The position numbers and the translations under genes were made by a program. From Prosthecobacter vanneervenii (GTDB lineage Bacteria; Verrucomicrobiota; Verrucomicrobiia; Verrucomicrobiales; Verrucomicrobiaceae), in contig NZ_JACHIG010000014.1 in NCBI RefSeq assembly GCF_014203095.1, forward strand, positions 1-64,000: DNA of 64,000 nt, read 5' to 3'. Positions 32,580 through 40,745 of this stretch are shown piece after piece (the stretch's first letter is position 1; the number at the start of each line of letters is the position of its first letter). Under the pieces are notes generated by a model. The model was not told the DNA's origin. It was given only the letters and a program-made list of their open reading frames with translations, and made no database searches.

Positions 32580-33674
32580 ATGTCCATCTGGAACTACGCC
32601 AACTCACAGCTCAAAGATCTCGTCGCCTACGAACCCGGAAAGCCCATCGAAGATGTGGCCCGTGAACGTGGACTGAAGCCGGAGGACATCATCAAAATGG
32701 CCTCCAACGAGAACCCGCTGGGCCCTTCGCCCAAAGCCATCGTGGCCATGCAGGAGGCCGTCAAAGAAGTGCACATCTATCCGGACGGCGCGTCCTGGAA
32801 GCTGCGCAACGCGCTGGCGGAGAAGTTTGGCCTGGAGATGGGCAATATCATCATGGGCTGCGGCTCCAACGAGGTGATCGAATTCATCGGCCACGCCTTC
32901 CTCAAGCCCGGGGACAACATCATCACCGCCGAGCACGCCTTCCTGGTGTACAAGCTGATGGCCAAGGTCTTTGGCGCTGACACCATCGAGGTGCCGGACC
33001 CCGGCTATGTGCACGACCTGGACGCGATGGCTGCGGCCATCACGCCAAACACGAAGGAGATCTTCATCGCCAATCCGAACAACCCCACCGGCACGCTGGT
33101 GACTCAGGAGCAGATTGACCGCTTCATGGACAAGGTGCCGGATCACGTGGTGGTGGTGTTTGACGAAGCCTATTATGAGTTCCTCGACAATCCGCCGGAT
33201 ACGCTGAAATACGTGCGTCAGGGACGCAATGTGGTGGTGCTGCGCACCTTCTCCAAGATCCAGGGCCTCGCGGGCACGCGCGTGGGTTACGGCATCGCCA
33301 ACAAGGAGCTGATCGACGTGCTGCAGCGCACACGCCAGCCCTTCAATCTGAACTCCATCGCGCAGGCCGGTGCACTGGCCGGCTTGCTGGACGAAGAGCA
33401 CCAGAACAAGACCAAGGCCATCACCGACGAAGGCCGCAACTACCTGCAGAAGCAGTTTGGCGAGATGGGGCTGGAGTACATCCCGAGCTACGCCAACTTT
33501 GTGCTGGTGAAGGTGGGCGATGGCAACGCCGTCTTTAAAGGCATGATGGACAAGGGCGTGATCGTGCGCGCCATGGCCGCCTACAAGCTGCCGGAATGGG
33601 TGCGCATCAGCATCGGCACCATGCCGCAGAATGAGCGCTGCATCGAGGTGCTGAAGCAGGTGCTGGGGAAATAG
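32580..33674 (+). CDS. hisC: Histidinol-phosphate aminotransferase
   Basis: A 364-residue fold-type I PLP enzyme. Hallmarks are ASNENPLGPSP near residue 41, NPNNPTG (165-171), DEAYYEF and the PLP lysine in TFSKIQGLAGTRVGYG (Lys226). HisC makes histidinol phosphate from imidazole acetol phosphate. No other his genes are in the window, and paralogues of this family can also serve aromatic or phenylalanine transamination. ATG at 32580 was taken over a longer frame reading into the upstream region. Confidence 0.9.
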   Translation: MSIWNYANSQLKDLVAYEPGKPIEDVARERGLKPEDIIKMASNENPLGPSPKAIVAMQEAVKEVHIYPDGASWKLRNALAEKFGLEMGNIIMGCGSNEVIEFIGHAFLKPGDNIITAEHAFLVYKLMAKVFGADTIEVPDPGYVHDLDAMAAAITPNTKEIFIANPNNPTGTLVTQEQIDRFMDKVPDHVVVVFDEAYYEFLDNPPDTLKYVRQGRNVVVLRTFSKIQGLAGTRVGYGIANKELIDVLQRTRQPFNLNSIAQAGALAGLLDEEHQNKTKAITDEGRNYLQKQFGEMGLEYIPSYANFVLVKVGDGNAVFKGMMDKGVIVRAMAAYKLPEWVRISIGTMPQNERCIEVLKQVLGK

Positions 33675-33685
33675 CCGCTTGTCAG

Positions 33686-33701
33686 CCGTCTGCAAAGACG
33701 G
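33686..33701 (+). terminator. Short GNRA stem-loop after hisC
   Basis: CCGTCT/AGACGG with a GCAA tetraloop lies 12 nt after the hisC stop. The following bases (TAAATATG) are only mildly U-rich, so it is a weak terminator or a processing hairpin. Confidence 0.3.
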
Positions 33702-33713
33702 TAAATATGAGGC

Positions 33714-34202
33714 ATGAGTTTCTGGGCTGAAATTTGCGCGGACAAGTCCTTGCAGGATTTGCCATACAAAATTGAGACCAATCGCTTTGATCAAATCATT
33801 ATGAGTCCTGCATCCGTCTGGCACAGTGATTATCAAGGCGAGATCGGCTTTACCTTGAAGCGACTGATGCCGGAGGGAAGAATTCTGGCGGAGGCCGCCA
33901 TCCAGACAACGGATGGCGTGAAGGTGGCAGATGTGGCATGGATCAGCCGTGAGCGATTTGAGCCGCACCGCCGCTCAGTCAATCTGCCCATCGCTCCTGA
34001 AATCTGCGTGGAGGTCGTTTCACCTGGAAATCATCGCTATGAGATGGCAGGCAAGGTGCAACTCTACTTTGCCAGCGGGGCTGAGGAGGTTTGGATGTGT
34101 GATGAGGAGGGGCGCATGGAGTTTTATCTGCGTGATGTTGCTGAGCCAGCAGCCAAGTCGCGTTTCTGCCCCGATTTTCCTACGCGTATTGCGGTGGATT
34201 AA
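33714..34202 (+). CDS. Uma2 family (DUF820) PD-(D/E)XK nuclease-fold protein
   Basis: A 162-residue protein. The restriction-like core is visible as VKVADVAWIS (acidic strand), PEICVEVVSPGN (E-x-V strand) and the lysine-containing helix YEMAGKVQLYFASGAEEVWMCD. Uma2 proteins are abundant in cyanobacteria and verrucomicrobia, often as many paralogues; a physiological role is not known. Somewhat lower G+C than its neighbours. Confidence 0.8.
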   Translation: MSFWAEICADKSLQDLPYKIETNRFDQIIMSPASVWHSDYQGEIGFTLKRLMPEGRILAEAAIQTTDGVKVADVAWISRERFEPHRRSVNLPIAPEICVEVVSPGNHRYEMAGKVQLYFASGAEEVWMCDEEGRMEFYLRDVAEPAAKSRFCPDFPTRIAVD

Positions 34203-34285
34203 CTCTGAATACCGTTGCCTTGGATTCAAAGTGCCATAGTGGGCGTCCACAACCGGCACTTGTGCGGGCGGCAAATGCGGATTGA

Positions 34286-35848
34286 ATGGCGTGTATGACG
34301 CTGAATCGATCGCTCCGGAAGGTCACGTGGAAGGTTTGTGTTCTGCCACTGCTGGCGGGTTTGCTGCCGGGTATGGGCGAGGCGCAGGTGGAAACGGTGA
34401 AGCCGGCGATCCCAACGATCGAGCCTGGGCTGGAGATGGCGGTGAAATGGCCGTGGCAGGTGCAGGCGTCTGATGCGGCGACGTGGGGCATTCCTGTGGA
34501 CGTGCCGGAAGAGCCGGTCACGATCAGGGCTGGCATCCCCGTGCCGCAGGCAGATGCGAAGAAAGCGCCAGCCAAGGTGGCACCGAAGGGGCCGCCGCCG
34601 CAGATGATCGAGCACACGGTGGCAAAGGGGGACTCGCTCACCAAGATTGCGCATGCGAACGGTGTCACGATCGATCAGCTCAGGATTTTTAATGAGATGA
34701 AGAACGATCGCATCGTGATCGGGCAGATCGTGAAGGTGCCGGGAGAGCCTGACATCGCAGCGATGATCGCAGCGGCTGCTGAAGCTGAGAAAGAAGCGGC
34801 GAAGAACAAGCCGAAGGGGAAGGAAGCGGCTGAGGCGAAGAAGAAGCCCACGCCAGTGAAGGAGGAGGCACCGCCGGTGCTGATCGCCACCAAGCCACAC
34901 CGGGCGCTGCCGCCTGCGGCCTGGGGGGCTTCATCGCTGGTGCTTATCCAGGCTTATCTGGACCGGCAGGGCTTCACCATCGGGCCGATCGACGGCACGG
35001 CGGGGCCGATGTATGACGCGGCCTACAAGTCCTTTGAAAAAGCTTATCCGGGGCAGCTCCATACTCCGGAGGGCCAGCCCTCGGCGGCGATGCGCTCCAT
35101 CGGCGGGCCGTATGTGGAGTACACGCTCACCGCAGCGGACATGCGCTGGATTTCACCACACGACAGTGCGCCAGCCGGTGGCAAAGCGAAAGGTGCCAAA
35201 GCTGTGGAGCCGCCGCCGACCTTTGAGGAGCTGACCAAGGAGCCCTTCATGGCCTACCGCTCGGGCTGGGAGTTTGTGGCGGAGAAATTTCATGCGGCTG
35301 AGTCCTTCCTGCGCCACATCAATCCTGGGGTGAAAAATCCGAACACGCCGGGGGCGATCTTTCTGGTGCCGAACGTGCTGCCCTTTGAGATCGAGAAAGC
35401 TTTTGAGGAGCCGCTGCAGCCTGCGGCTGATCCTGCGGCGCCCGTCTCCGCCAGCGTAGTGGGTTTCAATCGCCTGATCATCCACAAGGGGGAGAAGATC
35501 GTGGCCAACATGCCGCTCTCCGCCGCACGTCCGGGATTGCGCGGGCGCAAGACGTGGAAGATTCTGGATGTCATCCCGCGTCCGGCCATGGCCAGCACAG
35601 GAGATCCCGCCGCACCGATGACGGTGCCCTACCGCCTGCATGCCGGGCCCAATAATCCTGTGGGCATCCTGTGGATCAATCTGGCGAAAGGCGGCGATCC
35701 CAAAGTGCTGCCCTATGGTCTGCACGGCACCAGCATTCCCGGTGCGATGACGAAGCAGGAAAGCATTGGCGGTTTTCGCATGACGAACTGGGACATTGCG
35801 CGTGTAGTGCGGCTGCTGCCAGCGGGCACGGATTTGAAATGGGAGTGA
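34286..35848 (+). CDS. LysM and YkuD-like protein with degenerate active site
   Basis: A 520-residue secreted protein (signal ending GMGEA). The order is signal, LysM (about 110-155, HTVAKGDSLTKIAHANG), charged Ala/Lys/Glu linker, peptidoglycan-binding-like region (about 215-260), and a C-terminal L,D-transpeptidase fold. The YkuD signature should read SHGCIRM, but here it is SIGGFRM, so the catalytic Cys is Gly496, although His480 of the HGT motif is kept. It probably binds peptidoglycan without transpeptidation. Start 34286 or 34295 are both possible. Confidence 0.8.
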   Translation: MACMTLNRSLRKVTWKVCVLPLLAGLLPGMGEAQVETVKPAIPTIEPGLEMAVKWPWQVQASDAATWGIPVDVPEEPVTIRAGIPVPQADAKKAPAKVAPKGPPPQMIEHTVAKGDSLTKIAHANGVTIDQLRIFNEMKNDRIVIGQIVKVPGEPDIAAMIAAAAEAEKEAAKNKPKGKEAAEAKKKPTPVKEEAPPVLIATKPHRALPPAAWGASSLVLIQAYLDRQGFTIGPIDGTAGPMYDAAYKSFEKAYPGQLHTPEGQPSAAMRSIGGPYVEYTLTAADMRWISPHDSAPAGGKAKGAKAVEPPPTFEELTKEPFMAYRSGWEFVAEKFHAAESFLRHINPGVKNPNTPGAIFLVPNVLPFEIEKAFEEPLQPAADPAAPVSASVVGFNRLIIHKGEKIVANMPLSAARPGLRGRKTWKILDVIPRPAMASTGDPAAPMTVPYRLHAGPNNPVGILWINLAKGGDPKVLPYGLHGTSIPGAMTKQESIGGFRMTNWDIARVVRLLPAGTDLKWE

Positions 35849-35867
35849 TGCCCATCTCCGGACGAAG

Positions 35868-35900
35868 CAAAAAAGAAGGGGGATCATCTTTGATCCCCCT
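35868..35900 (-). terminator. Intrinsic terminator of lsrF-like gene
   Basis: A perfect 9-bp stem GGGGGATCA/TGATCCCCC (35878-35886 and 35891-35899) with a 4-nt loop, followed on the minus strand by TTCTTTTTT. It lies 29 bp past the minus-strand stop at 35929. It also follows the LysM gene on the other strand, where it has no T-run. Confidence 0.75.
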
Positions 35901-35928
35901 CCGGTGAGTGTGTTCGGACTGCTGGCGC

Positions 35929-36897
35929 TTACTTCTTGCGCAGCTCCTTTTTCTTGAGGTCGTTGTAGAGTTCGAAGGCCTTGTTGGCGTTCAGACCGCC
36001 GTGCACCACGCCGTGCACTGCCTGCATCATGGAAACAGGGGCGTCGCTCTGGAAGATGTTGCGGCCCATGTCCACGCCGCTGGCGCCCTGCTTGATGGCG
36101 TTGGCGCACATCTTGAGGGCATCAAGTTCTGGAAGCTTCTTGCCACCGGCGATCACGATCGGCACCGGGCAGCAGCTCGTCACCGTGTCGAATTCCTTCT
36201 CGGTGTAGTAGCACTTCACGATGTTGGCTCCCAGCTCCGCCATGATACGGGTGGCCAGTCGGAAATACTGCGGCGTGCGGGCCATCGCACGACCCACGGC
36301 GGTCACACCCATCACGGCGATGCCATAGCGGCTGGCGGCGTCCACCAGGTCGGTGAGGTTCTTGAGGCTCTGGCGCTCGTAAGCGCTGCCGATGAAGACC
36401 TGCACGGCCAGCACGGCGGCATTGAGGCGGATGGCTTCTTCGATGTTGAGCGCGGTGCTCTCATTGGAGAGGGGCTCAAAGCCGGGGCGGCCAAACTTGA
36501 TCTTCTTGCCGTCGAGCTCGCCTTCCCACTCTTCCATGGAGCTGATCATCGAGGTGCCGCCGGAGGCACGCAGGGCGATGGCCTTGGTGGTGGAGGCAGG
36601 GATGACGGAGCGCTGGATGCCGCGGGTGAGCATGAGGCAGTCGGCCCAGGGGGCGAGGGGGAGAATGGTCTGGTCCACGCGCTCCAGACCGGTGGTGGGG
36701 CCCTGGAAGTAACCGTGGTCAAAGGCGAGCATCACAGTGCGGCCGTCCTTGGGATTGAAGACCTTGGAGAGGCGGTTCTTGAGACCCCAGTCGTACTGGT
36801 GGCAGCCCTTGAGGAAGAAGCCGGGGGCCTCCTGGGGGATGTGGGTGAAGAATTCCTTTTCCTTCTTGTCAGCAGCGCTGGTTTGGATGTCGGCCAT
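35929..36897 (-). CDS. lsrF: LsrF/DhnA-type class I aldolase or thiolase
   Basis: A 322-residue (beta/alpha)8 enzyme of the FbaB/LsrF family. MLAFDHGYFQGP (56-67) opens the fold and the Schiff-base lysine is in ANIVKCYYTE (Lys228). SGVDMGRNIFQ near residue 275 is the phosphate-binding loop. LsrF cleaves phosphorylated AI-2 (3-hydroxy-5-phosphonooxypentane-2,4-dione), but no other lsr genes are here, so it may be a fructose-bisphosphate or other sugar-phosphate aldolase. A strong hairpin lies just upstream of its start. Confidence 0.75.
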   Translation of the reverse strand: MADIQTSAADKKEKEFFTHIPQEAPGFFLKGCHQYDWGLKNRLSKVFNPKDGRTVMLAFDHGYFQGPTTGLERVDQTILPLAPWADCLMLTRGIQRSVIPASTTKAIALRASGGTSMISSMEEWEGELDGKKIKFGRPGFEPLSNESTALNIEEAIRLNAAVLAVQVFIGSAYERQSLKNLTDLVDAASRYGIAVMGVTAVGRAMARTPQYFRLATRIMAELGANIVKCYYTEKEFDTVTSCCPVPIVIAGGKKLPELDALKMCANAIKQGASGVDMGRNIFQSDAPVSMMQAVHGVVHGGLNANKAFELYNDLKKKELRKK

Positions 36898-36926
36898 GGT
36901 ATTTCTGGGTTGCGAGTTAAACGGGC

Positions 36927-36956
36927 GCGCAGGATGGGCGTGAATCGCCCCTGTGC
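36927..36956. promoter_or_regulatory. Hairpin in the divergent lsrF-ilvE intergenic region
   Basis: GCGCAGG and GGGCG on one side face CGCCC and CCTGTGC on the other around a 5-nt loop, about 30 bp upstream of the aldolase start. It could be a leader structure of that mRNA or an operator. Nothing more can be said. Confidence 0.3.
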
Positions 36957-37010
36957 AAGCACATTGCCAGAGCTTGCAAAACCCCTGAGTCTGTGGTTCT
37001 TACCGGCCCC

Positions 37011-37898
37011 ATGTCTGCAAATCTACTTATCTACCTTGACGGCAAACTTGTTCCTGAATCCGAGGCGAAGATCTCTGTCTTCGACCACGGCCTGCTGTAC
37101 GGTGATGGAGTATTTGAAGGCATCCGCATTTACAATGGACGTGTGTTTCGCCTGACGGAGCATCTGCACCGCCTGTATGACTGCGCCAAGGCCATCTGCC
37201 TGACGGTGCCGCTTTCCTTTGAAGAGATGGAAAAAGCCACGCTGGATACGGTGGCTGCCAACAACCTGCGCGATGGCTACATCCGTCTGGTGATCACCCG
37301 TGGTGTCGGCTCTCTCGGTTTGAATCCTTATCAGTGCCCGAAGGCCAGCGTGTTCATCATCGCCAGCAGCATCACGCTGTATCCGGCGGAGCGCTATGAG
37401 AAGGGGCTGGAGCTGATCACCTGCGGCACGCGCCGTCCGAATTCCTCGGCCCTCAGCCCGCAGGTCAAGAGCCTGAACTATCTGAACAACATCATGGCCA
37501 AGATCGAGTGTCTGCAGGCCGGATGCGACGAGGGCATTATGCTCAACGACCAGGGCTTCGTGTCCGAGTGCACAGGAGACAACGTTTTCATCGTGAAGAA
37601 CGGCAAGGTCTTCACGCCGCCGGTTTCCTCTGGTGCGCTGGACGGGATCACCCGCCGCGCGGTGATGGAGCTGCTGGCCGAAATGGGCAGCCCATGCACG
37701 GAAGCAGTGATGACCCGCTTTGACATCTACACCGCCGACGAGTGCTTCCTGACCGGAACCGCCGCCGAGGTGATCCCGGCTGTGAAGTATGACCGCCGCC
37801 CGATTGGCGACGGCACGCCCGGCAAGCTGACGCAGGAGCTGACCAAGCGCTTCAAGGTGCTGGCCAATAGCACGGGTACGCCCGTTACCTATAAATAA
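37011..37898 (+). CDS. ilvE: Class IV aminotransferase (branched-chain amino acid type)
   Basis: A 295-residue fold-type IV PLP enzyme. The start ATG at 37011 gives MSANLLIYLDGKLVPE; an extension of six residues upstream lacks support. DHGLLYGDGVFEGIR (25-39) and the PLP lysine in QVKSLNYLNN (Lys153) are the family marks, and ECTGDNVFIV follows. The most likely role is transamination of branched-chain keto acids (IlvE). D-amino acid transaminases and aminodeoxychorismate lyases share the fold. Confidence 0.8.
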   Translation: MSANLLIYLDGKLVPESEAKISVFDHGLLYGDGVFEGIRIYNGRVFRLTEHLHRLYDCAKAICLTVPLSFEEMEKATLDTVAANNLRDGYIRLVITRGVGSLGLNPYQCPKASVFIIASSITLYPAERYEKGLELITCGTRRPNSSALSPQVKSLNYLNNIMAKIECLQAGCDEGIMLNDQGFVSECTGDNVFIVKNGKVFTPPVSSGALDGITRRAVMELLAEMGSPCTEAVMTRFDIYTADECFLTGTAAEVIPAVKYDRRPIGDGTPGKLTQELTKRFKVLANSTGTPVTYK

Positions 37899-37912
37899 GG
37901 ATTGAATCTGAT

Positions 37913-37940
37913 GTGCCAGTTTCCGCTTGGAAACTGGCAC
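37913..37940 (+). terminator. Stem-loop after ilvE
   Basis: A perfect 12-bp stem GTGCCAGTTTCC/GGAAACTGGCAC with a 4-nt loop (GCTT) lies 14 bp after the stop. It lacks a T-run, so it may be a rho-independent-like or mRNA-stabilising hairpin. It also sits 23 bp before the next gene start. Confidence 0.5.
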
Positions 37941-37963
37941 GCTATTCGCAAATACTTCAGGCA

Positions 37964-38791
37964 ATGATGAGCCCGAAGCGTCCATTTATCTGCCTGTGGA
38001 GAAGCCTGCTGGTTCTGGCGTGGTCCATTGCCGGCATTGGCTGCTCCAACTCGGACAATGAAAAGCCGTACAATCCGCTGAGCAGCCGTGCGTGGTGGAA
38101 GGGGGATGGCGTGGCGGGCAAGCCCAGGATCGTGATCAATCTGAGCACGCAGCGGGTGCAGTACTACAAGGGCAAGGAGCTGGTGGGGGTGTCGCCGATT
38201 TCATCCGGCCGCGAGAGCTTTGGCACCGTCACCGGGAGCTTCCGCATTCTGGACAAGGACGAAGACCACCGCTCCTCGCTGTTCGGCGCGTATGTGGATG
38301 AGAAAGACGGCCATGTGGTGCAGGAGGATGTGGACACGCGCACGGACCGCGCGCCTCCAGGTGCCAAGTACATGGGCGCCAGCATGCGCTACTTTATGCG
38401 CATCGTAGGAGGGATCGGCATGCATGAGGGGTATCTGCCGGGGTATCCGGCCTCGCATGGGTGCATCCGGCTGCCGACCAAGATGGCCGCCATCTTCTTT
38501 AAAGAGACGCCGGTGGGGACACCAGTGGAGATCGTGGGAGAAAGCGCGCTGGCGGCGACTGAGGAGGCGATCCCGATCGGTGTGGACAAGATCGAGGATG
38601 CGCAGCCTGAGGAGCCCAAATCCAAAGCCAGCAAGAAAAAGGCAGAGGCGGTGGTGGCGGCTGAAACGAAAACCGCGCAGAAGCCGAAGACGACCGTGCG
38701 GCGTGCGATTGTGGATGTGTCCAAGCCGTCCGGCTTTGGCTCCTGGTTCAAGCGCACACCGCGCGGGGCCACGATGTATCTGGCGGAGTAG
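37964..38791 (+). CDS. L,D-transpeptidase (YkuD) lipoprotein
   Basis: A 275-residue protein. The signal ends in a lipobox-like SIAGIGC, suggesting an outer- or inner-membrane lipoprotein. The YkuD domain (about 42-200) keeps the full active-site motif YPASHGCIRLP with catalytic Cys167 and the preceding histidine, as in enzymes that make 3-3 peptidoglycan cross-links or attach lipoproteins. A Lys/Ala-rich tail follows. ATG 37964 or 37967 can start it; the preceding GTG frame includes the hairpin and is unlikely. Confidence 0.85.
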   Translation: MMSPKRPFICLWRSLLVLAWSIAGIGCSNSDNEKPYNPLSSRAWWKGDGVAGKPRIVINLSTQRVQYYKGKELVGVSPISSGRESFGTVTGSFRILDKDEDHRSSLFGAYVDEKDGHVVQEDVDTRTDRAPPGAKYMGASMRYFMRIVGGIGMHEGYLPGYPASHGCIRLPTKMAAIFFKETPVGTPVEIVGESALAATEEAIPIGVDKIEDAQPEEPKSKASKKKAEAVVAAETKTAQKPKTTVRRAIVDVSKPSGFGSWFKRTPRGATMYLAE

Positions 38792-38810
38792 GGGCAGTTG
38801 GAAGTGCGGA

Positions 38811-40127
38811 CTATTTCACCATCACCCAGCCGACGATGATGAGGATGGGCAGGAGGACGGGAATGGAGAAGCGGGCCATGTAGGCGAGGAAGGAGGGGGC
38901 GTTGACCTTGGCCTTGTCGGCGATGGACTTGACCATGAAGTTGGGGCCGTTGCCGATGTAGCTGCCTGCGCCGAAGAACACGGCGCCGAGAGAGATGGCA
39001 ATGAGGTGGGGTGCGTGCTCGGCGGCGAACTTCACCACATCGGCGTGCGAATCCACCGAGAGGTGCTCGTGACCCATGGCAGCGGCGAGGAAGGAGAGGT
39101 AGGTGGGGGCGTTGTCGAGGAAGGCGGAGAGGGCACCCGTGGAGAAGTAATACTGCATGGGCGAGGAGATCTGCACCGCCTGGCCGCTTTGCAGGATCTG
39201 CAGCGCCGGGATCATGGTGAGGAAGATGCCCACGAAGAGAAAGCCCACCTCCTTGACCGGGCCGAAGTTGAAGTCATTGGCCTCATGCACGTCCTTGCCG
39301 GTGATGAAATACGAAGCGGCGGCGGCGGCAAACATCACCAGAGCGGGGACGGAGAAGACTCCGAGGATTGTGGTCTCCTGCACGCTCTTGGGTAGAAAGA
39401 CAGCGGCGAGCACCACGCCAAGCCAGACGAGGTTGTGCAACCCGCGGAAATACCAGTCCTCGTGGGCGGTTTCCATGTCGCGGACATCCTTGGGGATGCG
39501 GGCGAAATTGCGTGAGTCGAAGAGATAGAAGACGACCAGCAGGAGCGCCACCGCAAGCGCCCAGGCCTGCCAGCAGTGCTGCAGCACCCAGAAGAAGGAG
39601 ATGCCGCGCAGGAAGCCGAGGAAGAGCGGGGGATCGCCGATGGGGGTGAGGCAGCCGCCGACGTTGCTGACGATGAAGATGAAGAAGACGATGTGGAAAT
39701 CGGTGATGCGGAACTTGTTCATCTGGATCCACGGACGGATGAGGAGCATGGAGGCCCCGGTGGTGCCGATGAAATTGGCCAGCACCGCACCGATCAGGAG
39801 GAAGAGGGTGTTGATCGCAGGCGTGGCCTCCCCTTTGACGCGGATATTGATGCCACCGGAGATGACGAAGAGAGAGCCTACCAGCGCCATGAAGCTGACG
39901 TATTCCTGCGCGGCGTGGTGGAGCGGGTGCCAGTCGTGCTGCACCCCGGCGTAGTAAGCGGCGGTGACGGCGCCCAGCGCCACGGCCACCTTGGGGTAAT
40001 GATGCTCCCAGAAATGCGCGGCAAACAGGGGCATCAGCGCGATGCAGAGCAGCAGGATGACAAATGGCGCGAGCATGCCCGGAGGGGGCAACGCGGCATG
40101 AGCAGGGGCGTTAGCGAGAAAAAGCAT
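38811..40127 (-). CDS. nhaD: NhaD-type Na+/H+ antiporter
   Basis: A 438-residue multi-pass protein with about 11-13 helices. Family motifs include TGASMLLIRPWI, SNVGGCLTPIGDPPLFLG and DNAPTYLSFLA, which match the NhaD/CitMHS ion transporter superfamily. NhaD exchanges Na+ or Li+ for protons at alkaline pH. The start ATG at 40127 lies inside an mRNA hairpin and has no Shine-Dalgarno. An alternative Met18 at 40076 would remove a signal-like N-terminus. Confidence 0.8.
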   Translation of the reverse strand: MLFLANAPAHAALPPPGMLAPFVILLLCIALMPLFAAHFWEHHYPKVAVALGAVTAAYYAGVQHDWHPLHHAAQEYVSFMALVGSLFVISGGINIRVKGEATPAINTLFLLIGAVLANFIGTTGASMLLIRPWIQMNKFRITDFHIVFFIFIVSNVGGCLTPIGDPPLFLGFLRGISFFWVLQHCWQAWALAVALLLVVFYLFDSRNFARIPKDVRDMETAHEDWYFRGLHNLVWLGVVLAAVFLPKSVQETTILGVFSVPALVMFAAAAASYFITGKDVHEANDFNFGPVKEVGFLFVGIFLTMIPALQILQSGQAVQISSPMQYYFSTGALSAFLDNAPTYLSFLAAAMGHEHLSVDSHADVVKFAAEHAPHLIAISLGAVFFGAGSYIGNGPNFMVKSIADKAKVNAPSFLAYMARFSIPVLLPILIIVGWVMVK

Positions 40128-40152
40128 GGGGGTGAAAATGATTCACCCATGC
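40124..40152 (-). promoter_or_regulatory. Hairpin over the nhaD start codon
   Basis: In the nhaD mRNA the sequence GCATGGGTGAA upstream can pair with TTCACCCCCATGC, which contains the ATG, leaving a short loop and a 2-nt bulge. The start codon and its surroundings would be buried and no purine-rich ribosome site is visible. This suggests translation control, though the start itself might be misplaced. Confidence 0.4.
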
Positions 40153-40212
40153 TAGGCGGAGTTTCAGCAAACGCTGCTGGAATCGGCGGAAATCGGTCTG
40201 TGGCAGTAGAAG

Positions 40213-40692
40213 CTACTCAGGGCGGCGGTCCATGATAACCTTGGCCTTTTCCAGCTCGCCGGTGGCCCAGTCGCTGATGCCGGGCTCGTCTGCATCCAGG
40301 GAGCCGGTGATGTGCAGGCGGCGGATGTAATGCTTGTCGAGGAAGGCGACGATCTTTTCAGAGACGCCGAGGATGCCACGATGCACATGCAGCACGGGCT
40401 TCTTCTGCTTCTTGGCGGCAGTCACGGCCTTCTGGGCAAAGCCGGAGGCTTTGGCGGCGATGGTGAAGACGAGGGTGGCCTCGGCATCGCGCACATTGAA
40501 CCCGATGGCATCGATCACGTTTTCCGTTTCAGACTCCTTGAGCTTGTAGCAGGCGTCCAGCGGCTCGGAGGAGCCGAGGATGCCTTTGGGGCACCAGCCG
40601 CCATGGGGAAAGGAGTGCTTCAGCGACCAGTCGAGAGTGGCGCGTTCGACACCCAACTGGGCGCCGGTGATGATGACAATTTTGAAAGGCAT
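40213..40692 (-). CDS. Circularly permuted YpsA SLOG-like / putative molybdenum carrier protein
   Basis: A 159-residue protein. VIITGAQLGVERATLDWSL followed by HGGWCPKGILG is the hallmark of the permuted YpsA-type SLOG family (also annotated putative molybdenum carrier). EPGISDWA near the C-terminus is also typical. These Rossmann-like proteins are thought to bind nucleotide-derived ligands, and no biochemical role is proven for this branch. It lies downstream of a hypothetical gene (53-bp gap) and ahead of the NhaD gene on the same strand. Confidence 0.75.
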   Translation of the reverse strand: MPFKIVIITGAQLGVERATLDWSLKHSFPHGGWCPKGILGSSEPLDACYKLKESETENVIDAIGFNVRDAEATLVFTIAAKASGFAQKAVTAAKKQKKPVLHVHRGILGVSEKIVAFLDKHYIRRLHITGSLDADEPGISDWATGELEKAKVIMDRRPE

Positions 40693-40745
40693 GGGGAGGG
40701 GTCAGAAGAAAACAGGACAGTGCCTCCGGCAAGCACGATCTCGCA

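Noticed and set aside
37913-37963. GTG start for the YkuD lipoprotein at 37913
   Set aside because: It would place a 12-bp hairpin inside the coding region and give a poor signal peptide; ATG 37964 gives a clean one.
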